64,000 nt of DNA, from NCBI RefSeq assembly GCF_013409595.1, contig NZ_JACCBD010000001.1, forward strand, positions 3,100,001-3,164,000. The letters run 5' to 3'. The stretch comes from Leucobacter aridicollis (lineage in GTDB: Bacteria; Actinomycetota; Actinomycetes; Actinomycetales; Microbacteriaceae). The notes under the pieces are model-generated. The model saw only the letters and a list, made by a program, of their open reading frames with translations, did no database searches and was not told the origin of the DNA. A program made the position numbers and the translations under genes. Below, in pieces: positions 1 to 7,794 of the stretch (within the stretch, counting starts at the first letter, position 1; each line of letters starts with the position of its first letter).

Positions 1-1304
1 TCAAGGCCGTCTTCGGCGGCGGCGGTCGCGGCATGCGCGTCGTGCGGGAGCGCGCCGAGATCGCAGACGCCTACGACGCCGCCGTCCGCGAGGCGACCAC
101 GGCCTTCGGCAGAGGCGACTGCCTCGTCGAACGCTTCCTCGACAGGCCGCGGCACATCGAGGCGCAGGTACTCGGCGACCGCCACGGCCGGATCGCGGTA
201 CTCGGCACCCGGGACTGCTCGCTACAGCGCCGCAACCAGAAGCTCGTCGAGGAGGCACCAGCACCCTTCATCTCGGACGAGTTGCGCGCGCGGATCCACG
301 ACGCTGCCGCCGCGGTGTGCGCCGCCGCAGGCTACGTCGGCGCCGGCACCGTCGAGTTTCTGCTCGGTGACGACGGCACGCTGTCATTCCTTGAGGTCAA
401 TACCCGGCTCCAGGTCGAGCACCCGATCACCGAGGTAGTCACGGGCATCGACCTCGTGCAACAGCAGTTCATCATCGCCTCGGGCGAGCCGATGACCGTG
501 CCCACCGAGATCCCCACGTTCGGGCACGCGTTCGAGTTCAGGATCAACGCGGAAGACCCCGGCCTCGGCTACCTGCCGACCCCGGGTACCGTCGCCAGGC
601 TCGAGCTGCCCGCCGGCCCAGGCGTTCGCGTGGACTCCGGCGTGTACCAGGGCTACACCGTTCCCGGCAGCTTCGACTCGATGCTCGCGAAGCTCATCGT
701 GTGGGGCGCGGACCGCGACGAGGCGCTGCGCAGGTCGCGGCGCGCGCTCGCCGAGTTCGTCGTCGAGGGCGTCGCGACGGTGCTGCCGTTCCACAGGTCT
801 GTCGTCGCGGACGACGCGTTCGCCGCGCCGGGCGGCGCGTTCGGCGTCCACACCCGCTGGATCGAGGAGGAATCCACTGCTGAGTTCGAGCCCGCGACCG
901 CCGTCGCAGCCCCTGGCGTGCCGCGGCTCACGCGCCTGCCAATCGAGCTCGACGGCAAGTTCGTCGAGCTCGGGCTGCCCGAGAGCCTGCTCGCTCGGCT
1001 TGAGACTGGGGCCGTGACGCAGGGAGCTGGTGCGAGTGCTGTTGGTGTTGGTGTTACCGGTGTCGGTGCTGCCGGCCCGGACTCCGGTTCGCCTGCCGGG
1101 GCGCTCACCGCGCCGTTCGCGTCGACCCTCGCGTCGTGGTCGGTCGCAGACGGCGCCGTCGTTCAGGCCGGCGACACCGTGGCACTGCTCGAAGCGATGA
1201 AAATGGAGGTGCCTGTCAAGGCGCCCGTCGCAGGCACGCTTCGGCACGGCGCCGAGCGCGGGGCCGTCCTCGCAGCCGGTGCCGCAATCGGAAGCATTGA
1301 CTAG
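1..1304 (+). CDS. Biotin carboxylase with C-terminal biotin carboxyl carrier domain, 5' end missing
   Basis: The gene runs in from the left edge; its frame is open from base 3, giving about 433 visible residues. They begin inside the ATP-grasp glycine loop ([10 protein letters not shown]) of biotin carboxylase, followed by the conserved [16 protein letters not shown] segment and a C-terminal lipoyl/biotinyl domain with the EAMKME biotinylation motif, whose second Lys is the biotin site. The enzyme carboxylates biotin with ATP and bicarbonate. The YcsI-like gene 51 bases downstream suggests a place in a 5-oxoprolinase or urea-amidolyase type cluster rather than general acyl-CoA carboxylase. 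The rest of that cluster would lie to the left. An Ala/Gly/Val-rich linker joins the two domains. Confidence 0.9.
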   Translation, partial: KAVFGGGGRGMRVVRERAEIADAYDAAVREATTAFGRGDCLVERFLDRPRHIEAQVLGDRHGRIAVLGTRDCSLQRRNQKLVEEAPAPFISDELRARIHDAAAAVCAAAGYVGAGTVEFLLGDDGTLSFLEVNTRLQVEHPITEVVTGIDLVQQQFIIASGEPMTVPTEIPTFGHAFEFRINAEDPGLGYLPTPGTVARLELPAGPGVRVDSGVYQGYTVPGSFDSMLAKLIVWGADRDEALRRSRRALAEFVVEGVATVLPFHRSVVADDAFAAPGGAFGVHTRWIEEESTAEFEPATAVAAPGVPRLTRLPIELDGKFVELGLPESLLARLETGAVTQGAGASAVGVGVTGVGAAGPDSGSPAGALTAPFASTLASWSVADGAVVQAGDTVALLEAMKMEVPVKAPVAGTLRHGAERGAVLAAGAAIGSID

Positions 1305-1355
1305 CGGCCGTACCCGCACAACGTACGACTCACCAACGACGGCAGGAGGAGCGCT

Positions 1356-2159
1356 ATGACACGCATACTTACGACCCCAGCACAACTGGCAGAAGCCAGA
1401 GCGGCGCGGGCGGAATACCGCGCGGGCGCCGTCGCCCCGACCAGCGGCGTCGCCCACGGAATCGTCCAGGCGAACCTCATCTCGGTGCCAGCTGACTGGG
1501 CGTACGACGTGCTGCTGTACGCGCAGCGCAACCCTCAGGCGTGCCCGGTGCTCGAGGTGCTCGATGCGGGGACGACCGAGTCGCTGCTTGCGCCCGGCTC
1601 GGACCTGCGAACCGACATCCCGAAGTACCGGGTATGGCGCGACGGTGAGCTTGCGGAGGAACCGACCGACGCCTCCGCCGCGTGGGAGGAGCATCCCGAT
1701 CTCGTGTCGTTCCTCATCGGCTGCAGCTTCACGTTCGAGGCCGGCCTCGTGGATGCGGGCATCGAAATCAGGCATCAAACCCTCGGACGCAACGTGCCCA
1801 TGTATCGCACGAACCGTGCCTGCGCCCCAGCGGGCCGGCTGACCGGGGAACTTGTGGTCTCGATGCGCCCGATCCCCGGCGACCGGGTAGCCGAGGCCGT
1901 GCAGATCTCTGGCCGATACCCGGCCGTGCACGGCGCTCCGGTGCACGTCGGCGACGCCGCCAGTCTCGGTATCGCCGACGTGCAGGCGCCCGACTTCGGT
2001 GACGCCCCCGAGATTCGTGCCGGCGAGGTTCCAGTCTTCTGGGCCTGCGGCGTCACACCGCAGGCGGCCATCATGGCGTCGAAGCCACCGTTCGCGCTCA
2101 CGCACGCCCCCGGCTACATGTTCGTCACCGACGTGCCCGACGCGAACTACCTGGTGTGA
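1356..2159 (+). CDS. YcsI/DUF1445 family putative hydro-lyase
   Basis: The 267-residue protein matches the DUF1445/YcsI family (called putative hydro-lyase; one member is a mitochondrial D-glutamate cyclase) in length and in its N-terminal Arg/Ala-rich start followed by [16 protein letters not shown]. It also has the conserved CSFTFE segment and a C-terminal [10 protein letters not shown] followed by [11 protein letters not shown]. The ATG has a strong GGAGGAG ribosome site 5 bases upstream. It follows the biotin carboxylase by 51 bases and is probably co-transcribed. YcsI genes often sit beside PxpABC 5-oxoprolinase genes, so a role in 5-oxoproline or related cyclic amide metabolism is likely but not shown. 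Confidence 0.85.
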   Translation: MTRILTTPAQLAEARAARAEYRAGAVAPTSGVAHGIVQANLISVPADWAYDVLLYAQRNPQACPVLEVLDAGTTESLLAPGSDLRTDIPKYRVWRDGELAEEPTDASAAWEEHPDLVSFLIGCSFTFEAGLVDAGIEIRHQTLGRNVPMYRTNRACAPAGRLTGELVVSMRPIPGDRVAEAVQISGRYPAVHGAPVHVGDAASLGIADVQAPDFGDAPEIRAGEVPVFWACGVTPQAAIMASKPPFALTHAPGYMFVTDVPDANYLV

Positions 2160-2211
2160 GAGGGCCGCTCGAGGGCCGGCGGACTGCCGTACCAGGCCCG
2201 CGCCGGTCGGG

Positions 2212-3462
2212 TTAGGCCCGGCCACCCTTCCGTGGCATCCAGCGGAGGAACGCCCAGGTGCCGAACAGCCCGATCACCCCCATCGCAGCCGTCGCAACCC
2301 CAATTGGGGCGACGGCCGCCATGCCTGAGAACAGCAGGGGCGCGGCCGCTGCGCCCGCGCTGGTGAGCGTGCGCCACGAGCCGAGGAAGGGTGCCGGGTT
2401 CTGCTTCGGAGCAAGGTCGGCGCCGAGCGTGAGCAGCAGCCCGCTCGAGAGCCCGTTGGCGACCCCGATGACTGCGGCGAGCGCGACGAACCAGACGGTC
2501 GCCGAGTCCCAGCCGCCCGTGAATGACAGCGTGAGGAATGCGAAGCTCATCATGAGCATCGACGGCACGACGGCCCATAACCGACCGAAGCGATCCATCA
2601 CCTGGCCACTCGCGTAGAACAGCGCGAAGTCAAGGGCGCCTGAGATGCCGACGACCAGCGAGATCGTCTGGGCGTCGAGGCCGATCGCGACGCCCCAAAT
2701 CGGGAGCACAACCTGTCGCGCCGCCCGCAGCGCCGAGAGTGTCGACGCCGCGAGCCCGAGCCTGGCGAGCACGGCGCGGAACCGCACCATCGTGCTGAAC
2801 ACGCCCTCCTTCGCATCGGGCGAGTCCGGCAGACTCACGCCCGCAGTCGCTTCTCCTGTGACGGGCTCGCGCGCGCCAGCCTCGAATTCACGCTCAGGGT
2901 CCGGGCCGAACCAGACGAGCAGCACGGTTGCTGCGAGGCACGCGATGAGAAACCAGATGACGGCGCTCTCGTGGCCGCTCGCCCCAAGCAGCAGCGCACC
3001 GACGAACGGGCCAAGAAACATGCCGAAGCGATAGCTTCCTCCGAGGAGCGCGAGCGCCCGTGCACGGAAGTGGAACGGCACGTGGGTGGCCATGAACGAG
3101 TGCCGGGCGAGCCCGAAGGCCGCCGCGCAGAAGCCGTTGATGAAGATCGCGAGCGCGAGCACGCCGATGTTCGTGGCGAACGGGAGCATGAGGGCGCCCG
3201 CGAGCGCGAGGAACCCCGAGATCACCATCGCCATGCGCTCGCCGACCTTCGCGACGAGCCAACCCGCCGGAATGTTGCCGCACAGCTGGCCGACGACCAG
3301 GGCAGACGCGACGAGGCCGGAGGTTGCAAGGTCGGCGCCGGCCCGTGTCGCCATTGTCGGGATCAGCGGGATCAGCGCGCCCTGACCGAGGGCAAACAGC
3401 AGTGTCGGCCCGTAGATCATCGGGGCGAGCCGCAGCAGAAACTTCGCGATCGGTTCAGCCAC
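2212..3462 (-). CDS. MFS transporter
   Basis: This 416-residue protein has about twelve hydrophobic segments with a charged central loop near residues 200-220, typical of a major facilitator. The N-terminal half has LVAKVGERMAM where the family's loop 2-3 motif lies. The substrate cannot be told; the general shape is of a drug or small-metabolite permease. The start is GTG at 3462 with an AGGA ribosome site. It is convergent with the YcsI gene, with only 52 bases between the stops and no strong terminator hairpin there, and divergent from the lipoate ligase. Confidence 0.85.
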   Translation of the reverse strand: MAEPIAKFLLRLAPMIYGPTLLFALGQGALIPLIPTMATRAGADLATSGLVASALVVGQLCGNIPAGWLVAKVGERMAMVISGFLALAGALMLPFATNIGVLALAIFINGFCAAAFGLARHSFMATHVPFHFRARALALLGGSYRFGMFLGPFVGALLLGASGHESAVIWFLIACLAATVLLVWFGPDPEREFEAGAREPVTGEATAGVSLPDSPDAKEGVFSTMVRFRAVLARLGLAASTLSALRAARQVVLPIWGVAIGLDAQTISLVVGISGALDFALFYASGQVMDRFGRLWAVVPSMLMMSFAFLTLSFTGGWDSATVWFVALAAVIGVANGLSSGLLLTLGADLAPKQNPAPFLGSWRTLTSAGAAAAPLLFSGMAAVAPIGVATAAMGVIGLFGTWAFLRWMPRKGGRA

Positions 3463-3580
3463 GACAGTTCCTGTTCATTCTGTTCACCTTACTCCTGCGC
3501 TGTTCTTGTGCCGGCCCTGCCTGGGCCCGAGCCATCCCTGCCCCGGCCCAGCCCGCACTGCCCGCCCCAGCTCGCGCACC

Positions 3581-3635
3581 GAGTTGGCACTTGTTGTCGT
3601 TGTGGGACGATCAGAACGACAACAAGCGCCAACTC
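3581..3635. repeat. Long inverted repeat, 21-bp arms
   Basis: The left arm 3581-3601 (starting gagttggcac) pairs with the right arm 3615-3635 (ending gccaactc) over 21 bp with a single G-T type mismatch; the loop is 13 bases. No T-run follows, and it lies between divergent genes, so an ordinary terminator is unlikely. It could be an operator, an mRNA leader structure or a dispersed palindromic repeat. Confidence 0.8.
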
Positions 3636-3640
3636 TCGAG

Positions 3641-3741
3641 CGGCCGGGGCCGGGGTCCTGCGGGCGGACCCGGTGGGAGGGCCGGGGCCGAGGCCGGGAG
3701 CCAGCCGGGCCGGGGCCGGGAGCCAGCCTGGGCCGGGGCCG
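3641..3741 (+). repeat. G-rich imperfect tandem repeat
   Basis: A unit close to gggccggggccgggagccag recurs about three times between 3679 and 3741, the last copy partial, and a related stretch begins at 3641. Many runs of three or four G with short spacers lie on the plus strand, which would allow G-quadruplex formation just upstream of the lipoate ligase gene. Confidence 0.6.
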
Positions 3742-3804
3742 CGCCCGCATAGCCCTCGCGACCCCCGAGGAGTACCCTGGGGAGTACGGCACAAGGAGGG
3801 TGAC

Positions 3805-4854
3805 ATGCACGGCGAATACAAGGTTCCCGGAGGCAAGCTCGTGGTCGTCGACTTCGAGGTCGACGACGGCAAGATCGTTGACTTCAGGCTCTCCGGAGAC
3901 TTCTTCCTCGAACCCGACGAGGCGCTCCTCGACATCAATGCTGCGATCGAGGGCATGAACCCGAACTCGACGATCGAGGAGTTCGCGAACGCGATCAGGC
4001 AGGCGCTCCCGAGCGAGGTGCACCTGCTTGGATTCACGCCCGACTCGGTCGGTGTCGCCATCCGCCGCGGCGTCACCGGTGCCGCCCACTGGCGCGACTA
4101 CGACTGGCAGATCGTGCGCGAACCGGCAGTCACCCCGATGCTCAACGCCGCGCTCGACGAGGTCCTCACCACCGCCGTCGGCGAGGGCCTTCGCGGCCCG
4201 ACCCTGCGCATCTGGGAGTGGAACGAACCCGCCGTCATCATCGGCTCATTCCAGTCCGTGAAGAACGAGGTCGACGAGGAGGCCGCCGCCGAGCACAACG
4301 CGACGCTCGTTCGCCGCATCTCGGGCGGCGGGGCGATGTATATGGAGCCCGAGGCGAGCATCACCTACGCGCTCTACATTCCGGGCGAGCTGGTGCGCGG
4401 TATGTCGTTCGCCGACTCCTACGCCTACCTCGACGACTGGGTGCTCGAGGCGCTGAAGTCGCTCGGCATCGACGCCGTCTACAAGCCGCTCAACGACATC
4501 ACGAGCCCGCTCGGCAAGATCGGCGGCGCGGCGCAGAAGCGGCTCGGTTCCGGCGCGATCCTGCACCACGTGACGATGGCCTACGACATGGATCCCACGG
4601 CGATGACCTCCGTGCTCAGGATCGGGCGCGAGAAACTCTCCGACAAGGGCACCGCGAGCGCGCAGAAGCGCGTCGACCCGCTGAAGAGCCAGACCGGCAA
4701 GACCCGCGAAGAGATCGTCGAGCGCATGATCGAGGTCTTCCAGCGGCGCCACGGCGGAGTGATGGGCGAGGTCACCGAGGGCGAGTGGGACGCGGCGGAG
4801 CGGCTCGTCGAGCAGAAGTTCTCATCCGAGGAGTGGCTGCGGCGCGTGCCGTAG
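3805..4854 (+). CDS. lplA: Lipoate-protein ligase A with N-terminal accessory domain
   Basis: The protein ligates lipoate (or octanoate) to the lipoyl domains of 2-oxoacid dehydrogenases and the glycine cleavage H protein. The 349 residues begin with an approximately 85-residue accessory domain that resembles the C-terminal domain of bacterial LplA, here placed first. The catalytic domain follows, with RRISGGGAMY near residue 169 (lipoyl-AMP binding) and KIGGAAQKR near 238, where the Lys matches the conserved catalytic lysine. The frame is open much further upstream, but ATG 3805 is chosen because AAGGAGGG lies just before it and the similarity starts there. Confidence 0.9.
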   Translation: MHGEYKVPGGKLVVVDFEVDDGKIVDFRLSGDFFLEPDEALLDINAAIEGMNPNSTIEEFANAIRQALPSEVHLLGFTPDSVGVAIRRGVTGAAHWRDYDWQIVREPAVTPMLNAALDEVLTTAVGEGLRGPTLRIWEWNEPAVIIGSFQSVKNEVDEEAAAEHNATLVRRISGGGAMYMEPEASITYALYIPGELVRGMSFADSYAYLDDWVLEALKSLGIDAVYKPLNDITSPLGKIGGAAQKRLGSGAILHHVTMAYDMDPTAMTSVLRIGREKLSDKGTASAQKRVDPLKSQTGKTREEIVERMIEVFQRRHGGVMGEVTEGEWDAAERLVEQKFSSEEWLRRVP

Positions 4855-4890
4855 TCCCGCCCACCGCCACAGCACCACGAGGAGCCCCAC

Positions 4891-5247
4891 ATGATCCGAC
4901 TCGGCATGGTCACGATTGACACCGCAGACCCCCGGCCGCTCGCCGCGTGGTGGGCCGAGCGTCTGGGCGGCGAGATCGTCCACGACGCCGACGGCTGGTT
5001 CTGCATGGTGCGCGCGTCAGAGGTGCCGGTCGCGCTCGGCTTCCAGAAGGTCGAGGACCCGACTCCCGGCAAGAACCGGGTACACCTCGACTTTGACCGC
5101 ACCCCCGACGTCGACCGTGACGCGATGGTCGCCGAGTGGACCGCCGCCGGCGCGACCCACCTCGGCAGGCGCGGCGAGTCCGACTTCTCCTGGGACACGT
5201 TCACCGACCCCGACGGCAACGAGTTCTGCATCGGCGACCCTCACTAG
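4891..5247 (+). CDS. VOC (glyoxalase-like) family protein
   Basis: This 118-residue single-module protein of the vicinal oxygen chelate fold begins MIRLGMVTIDTADPRPLAAWW and ends with FTDPDGNEFCIGDPH, both typical of the glyoxalase-like subfamily often found in actinobacteria. The metal-binding pattern is incomplete compared with true glyoxalase I, so the reaction is unknown. A GAGGAG ribosome site precedes the ATG. It follows lplA by 36 bases and may share its transcript. Confidence 0.85.
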   Translation: MIRLGMVTIDTADPRPLAAWWAERLGGEIVHDADGWFCMVRASEVPVALGFQKVEDPTPGKNRVHLDFDRTPDVDRDAMVAEWTAAGATHLGRRGESDFSWDTFTDPDGNEFCIGDPH

Positions 5248-5314
5248 GGACACAGTGCCCCGAGGGGCAACGCCGAAGTGGGTCCCTTGATAGAGCCCAG
5301 CGCGGCGCAAGATC

Positions 5315-5375
5315 TGTGTTCTGCAGTTCCTATGTCGGACACGCTGGGCGGGCGGCATAGGAACTGCAGATCACA
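5315..5375. repeat. Long inverted repeat, 20-bp arms
   Basis: The left arm 5315-5334 (containing ctgcagttcctatg) pairs with the right arm 5356-5375 over 20 bp with one mismatch, around a 21-base loop. It lies in the 197-base gap between the convergent VOC and MetE-like genes, so it could end transcription in both directions, although there is no U-tract. Its build resembles the 3581-3635 repeat, but the sequences differ. Confidence 0.8.
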
Positions 5376-5444
5376 TGCGCTGTGAGAGAGCGGGTACAGG
5401 GCTGGCGGTGTGAGTGAGCGCCCGAGTGCCGGGCGGCCAACCCC

Positions 5445-6647
5445 CTAGACCCGTGCGCGGCGCGCGCCCTCGCCCAGCGACTCGAGCTTCGCCCAGGCGA
5501 TCTGCGGGTGCACTCGCCCGCCGAGGCCGCAGTCGGTCGCGGCGATGACCCGCTCGGGCCCGACAATCTTCGCGAACCGCTCGATGCGCTGCGCGACGAG
5601 GTCGGGGTGCTCGACGAGGTTCGTCGCGTGGCTCACGACGCCGGGCACGAGGATCAGGTCGTCAGGGATGAGGTCACGCTGCTCGTCCCAGACCGCCCAC
5701 TCGTGCTCGTGGCGCGCATTCGCCGCCTCGAACGAGATCTGCCCGACGTTCGCCCCGAGCACGGTCTTCAGGATGTGCTTCAGCTCAATGTCGGTCGTGT
5801 GCGGCCCGTGCCACGAGCCCCAGCACAGGTGCAGCCGGATCTGCTCTTTCGGGAGCCCTTCGATGGCGCGGTTGATGGCGTCGATCCTGATCTGCGTGAA
5901 CGCGAGGTAGTCCTCGACGCTCGGCTCCGGGTTGATCTGATCCCAGTTCTCGGCAAGCGAGGGATCGTCGAGCTGCAGAATGAGGCCCGCGTCGGTCACG
6001 GCGCGGTACTCCTCGCGCAGCGCGTCCACCCATGCGTCGATGTGCTCCTGCTCGGTCGCGTAGAACTCGTTCTCGATGCGCGCCGCCGAGCCCGGGGCGA
6101 TCGCGGTGAGGAAGCCGCGCTCCCCCGGCTTGAGCGCCGCGACGAGGTTGCGGGTGTCGGCGGCGATCGCGTCCTGGCCGGTGTAGCTGATGGGGCCGGT
6201 CGTCGCCGGGAAGGCCGTCGCGTTCTTGCCGACGCTGATGCCGCCCTCCGGATCCTGGTATGCGGCGGCGAACGCGGTCCAGTCGCGGCGGTCGGGGAAC
6301 GTCGTGAGGCGCACGTTGCCCGGCTCCGAGCGGACGGGCTCCTGGCTGAAGATGTCCTTACCCGTGATCTCGAGGCCAGCGGTGCGCTGGAACGAGTACG
6401 TCCACCACGCGCCGTAATCCACGGCGTTCGACATCGCCTTGCCGAACTCGCCGTCGCCGGGCTGCGTGATGCCCGCCTCGCGCTGCCTGTCGACAACGTC
6501 GCGGGTCGCCTCGGCGACGAGCGCCTCGAACTCTGGGGTCGACTTGAGCGTGAACCCGTCGTCCTCGAAGGTGCGTGCGGCGTTCGCTGCGATGAGCGCC
6601 TCGGTGCGGGGAAGGCTGCCGGCTGTGGTGGTCTCGATCCGTGTCAT
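5445..6647 (-). CDS. Cobalamin-independent methionine synthase (MetE C-terminal) family protein
   Basis: The 400-residue protein corresponds only to the catalytic C-terminal half of MetE. It starts with TTTAGSLPRT and contains LQLDDPSLA, HLCWGSWHG, SFEAANARHEHEW and a final ATDCGLGGRVHPQIAWAKL segment, where His, Cys and Glu residues of the zinc/homocysteine site are expected. Short MetE-like proteins of this kind can transfer methyl groups from unusual donors, and some act on other thiols. The gene stands alone. Its start, ATG 6647, fits the conserved N-terminus. No SAM or cobalamin riboswitch was recognised upstream. Confidence 0.85.
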   Translation of the reverse strand: MTRIETTTAGSLPRTEALIAANAARTFEDDGFTLKSTPEFEALVAEATRDVVDRQREAGITQPGDGEFGKAMSNAVDYGAWWTYSFQRTAGLEITGKDIFSQEPVRSEPGNVRLTTFPDRRDWTAFAAAYQDPEGGISVGKNATAFPATTGPISYTGQDAIAADTRNLVAALKPGERGFLTAIAPGSAARIENEFYATEQEHIDAWVDALREEYRAVTDAGLILQLDDPSLAENWDQINPEPSVEDYLAFTQIRIDAINRAIEGLPKEQIRLHLCWGSWHGPHTTDIELKHILKTVLGANVGQISFEAANARHEHEWAVWDEQRDLIPDDLILVPGVVSHATNLVEHPDLVAQRIERFAKIVGPERVIAATDCGLGGRVHPQIAWAKLESLGEGARRARV

Positions 6648-6729
6648 ACCTTGACGCTATCCGGCGTTCGCGGCGCGGCCCAGTTGCGTGACGCCAGATG
6701 ACATTGCACGAGCACCGGGCCAGCCCCAA

Positions 6730-7704
6730 CTAGACGGTGAGCACGACCTTGCCGGTGGTCGCGCGACCCTCGAGCGCGCGGTGGGCGTCTGCGGCCTCCG
6801 CGAGCGGGAAGGTGGCCCCCACGCGCAGGTCGAGCGTGCCAGCCTTCAGCGCGCCGAACAGCTCGCCGTAGCGCCACGCGCGCTCCTCCGGGCTGCGGAG
6901 GAAGTACGCGAGCGACGGCCGGGTCACGCTGAGCGCCCCGCCCGCGTTCAGCCGCTGCAGGTCGAACGGCGGCACCGGGCCGCTCGCGCCGCCGAAGAGC
7001 ACCATGTTGCCGCGTACCTTGAGCGCGCGCAGCGAATCGTCGAAGGTGTCCTTGCCGACGCCGTCGTACACGACCGAGACGCCGTCGCCGTCGGTGAGCT
7101 CGCGGGCGCGGTCGGCGAAGCCCTCGTACGGGATCGCCTCGAAGGCGCCGGCGGCGCGGCTGAGTTCACGCTTCTCCTCGGTGGAGGCAGTGGCGATGAC
7201 GCGCACGTCGCGTGCGGCGAGCAGCTGGGTGAGCAGCAGGCCGACGCCGCCGGCCCCTGCGTGCAGGAGCACGGTCTCGCCGGCCTCAGGGCGCGACGAC
7301 GAGGTCCCGAGGTAGTGTGCGGTGAGCCCCTGGAGCGGCAGGGCCGCCGCCCGGTCGTCCGTCAAGACCTCGGCGAGCGAGTCGGGCACGCGCACGGCCG
7401 CCTCAGCTGCGACAACGAACTGCTCGGCGTACGTGCCGCGTGCCTCGGCGGTGACGATGCGGTCGCCGATCTCGAAGCCCTCGACGCCCTCGCCGATCGC
7501 CGCGATCCGGCCGGTGGCCTCAGCGCCCGGGGTGAACGGGTACTGCACCGGGTAGAGCCCCGATCGCTGGTACGTCTCGATGAAGTTCACGCCGATGGCG
7601 GCGGTGTCGACGAGTAGCTCGCCCTCCCCCGCTTGCGGCGCTGCCACATCCGCAATCTCGAGTACCTCTGGTCCGCCTGACTGGTTCGCAATGATCGCAC
7701 GCAT
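6730..7704 (-). CDS. NADPH:quinone oxidoreductase-type zinc-independent dehydrogenase
   Basis: This 324-residue medium-chain dehydrogenase/reductase begins MRAIIANQSGGPEVL, contains GVNFIETYQRSGLYP and the nucleotide-binding loop HAGAGGVG, and has PLQGLTAHYL; these are hallmarks of the quinone oxidoreductase (QOR) group that lacks zinc ligands. It reduces quinones or enones with NADPH in the cytoplasm. An in-frame start 36 bases further upstream exists, but ATG 7704 matches the family N-terminus. It is divergent from the MFS gene at 7795. Confidence 0.9.
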   Translation of the reverse strand: MRAIIANQSGGPEVLEIADVAAPQAGEGELLVDTAAIGVNFIETYQRSGLYPVQYPFTPGAEATGRIAAIGEGVEGFEIGDRIVTAEARGTYAEQFVVAAEAAVRVPDSLAEVLTDDRAAALPLQGLTAHYLGTSSSRPEAGETVLLHAGAGGVGLLLTQLLAARDVRVIATASTEEKRELSRAAGAFEAIPYEGFADRARELTDGDGVSVVYDGVGKDTFDDSLRALKVRGNMVLFGGASGPVPPFDLQRLNAGGALSVTRPSLAYFLRSPEERAWRYGELFGALKAGTLDLRVGATFPLAEAADAHRALEGRATTGKVVLTV

Positions 7705-7794
7705 ACTCCCACCATACGCGCGGACGGGCGTAAACTTCATCCAGCAAATTCAGCCCGGCGCAGCGGTCGCGGCTCTCATGCACAAAGGATAAAG

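Larger units (their letters stand above)
3463..3804. other. Divergent intergenic region with hairpin and G-rich repeats
   Basis: This 342-base gap separates the divergent MFS and lipoate ligase genes, so both promoters should be here. It holds a 21-bp inverted repeat (3581-3635) and an imperfect G-rich tandem repeat (3641-3741). A strong ribosome site, AAGGAGGG, lies at 3793-3800 before the ATG at 3805. No convincing coding frame is present; the open frames through it are high-GC by-products. Confidence 0.7.

Noticed and set aside
2160-2211. Terminator between the YcsI and MFS genes
   Set aside because: Only a 6-bp ccggcg/cgccgg stem with a 19-base loop is present, too weak to call.
384-2225. 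A 613-codon open frame on the minus strand across the biotin carboxylase and YcsI genes
   Set aside because: It is antisense to two clearly conserved genes, has no family motifs and is an expected by-product of high GC content.
2971-3804. Extension of the lipoate ligase frame upstream into the MFS gene
   Set aside because: The upstream part is Arg/Glu/His-rich shadow sequence; the ribosome site and conserved start are at 3805.
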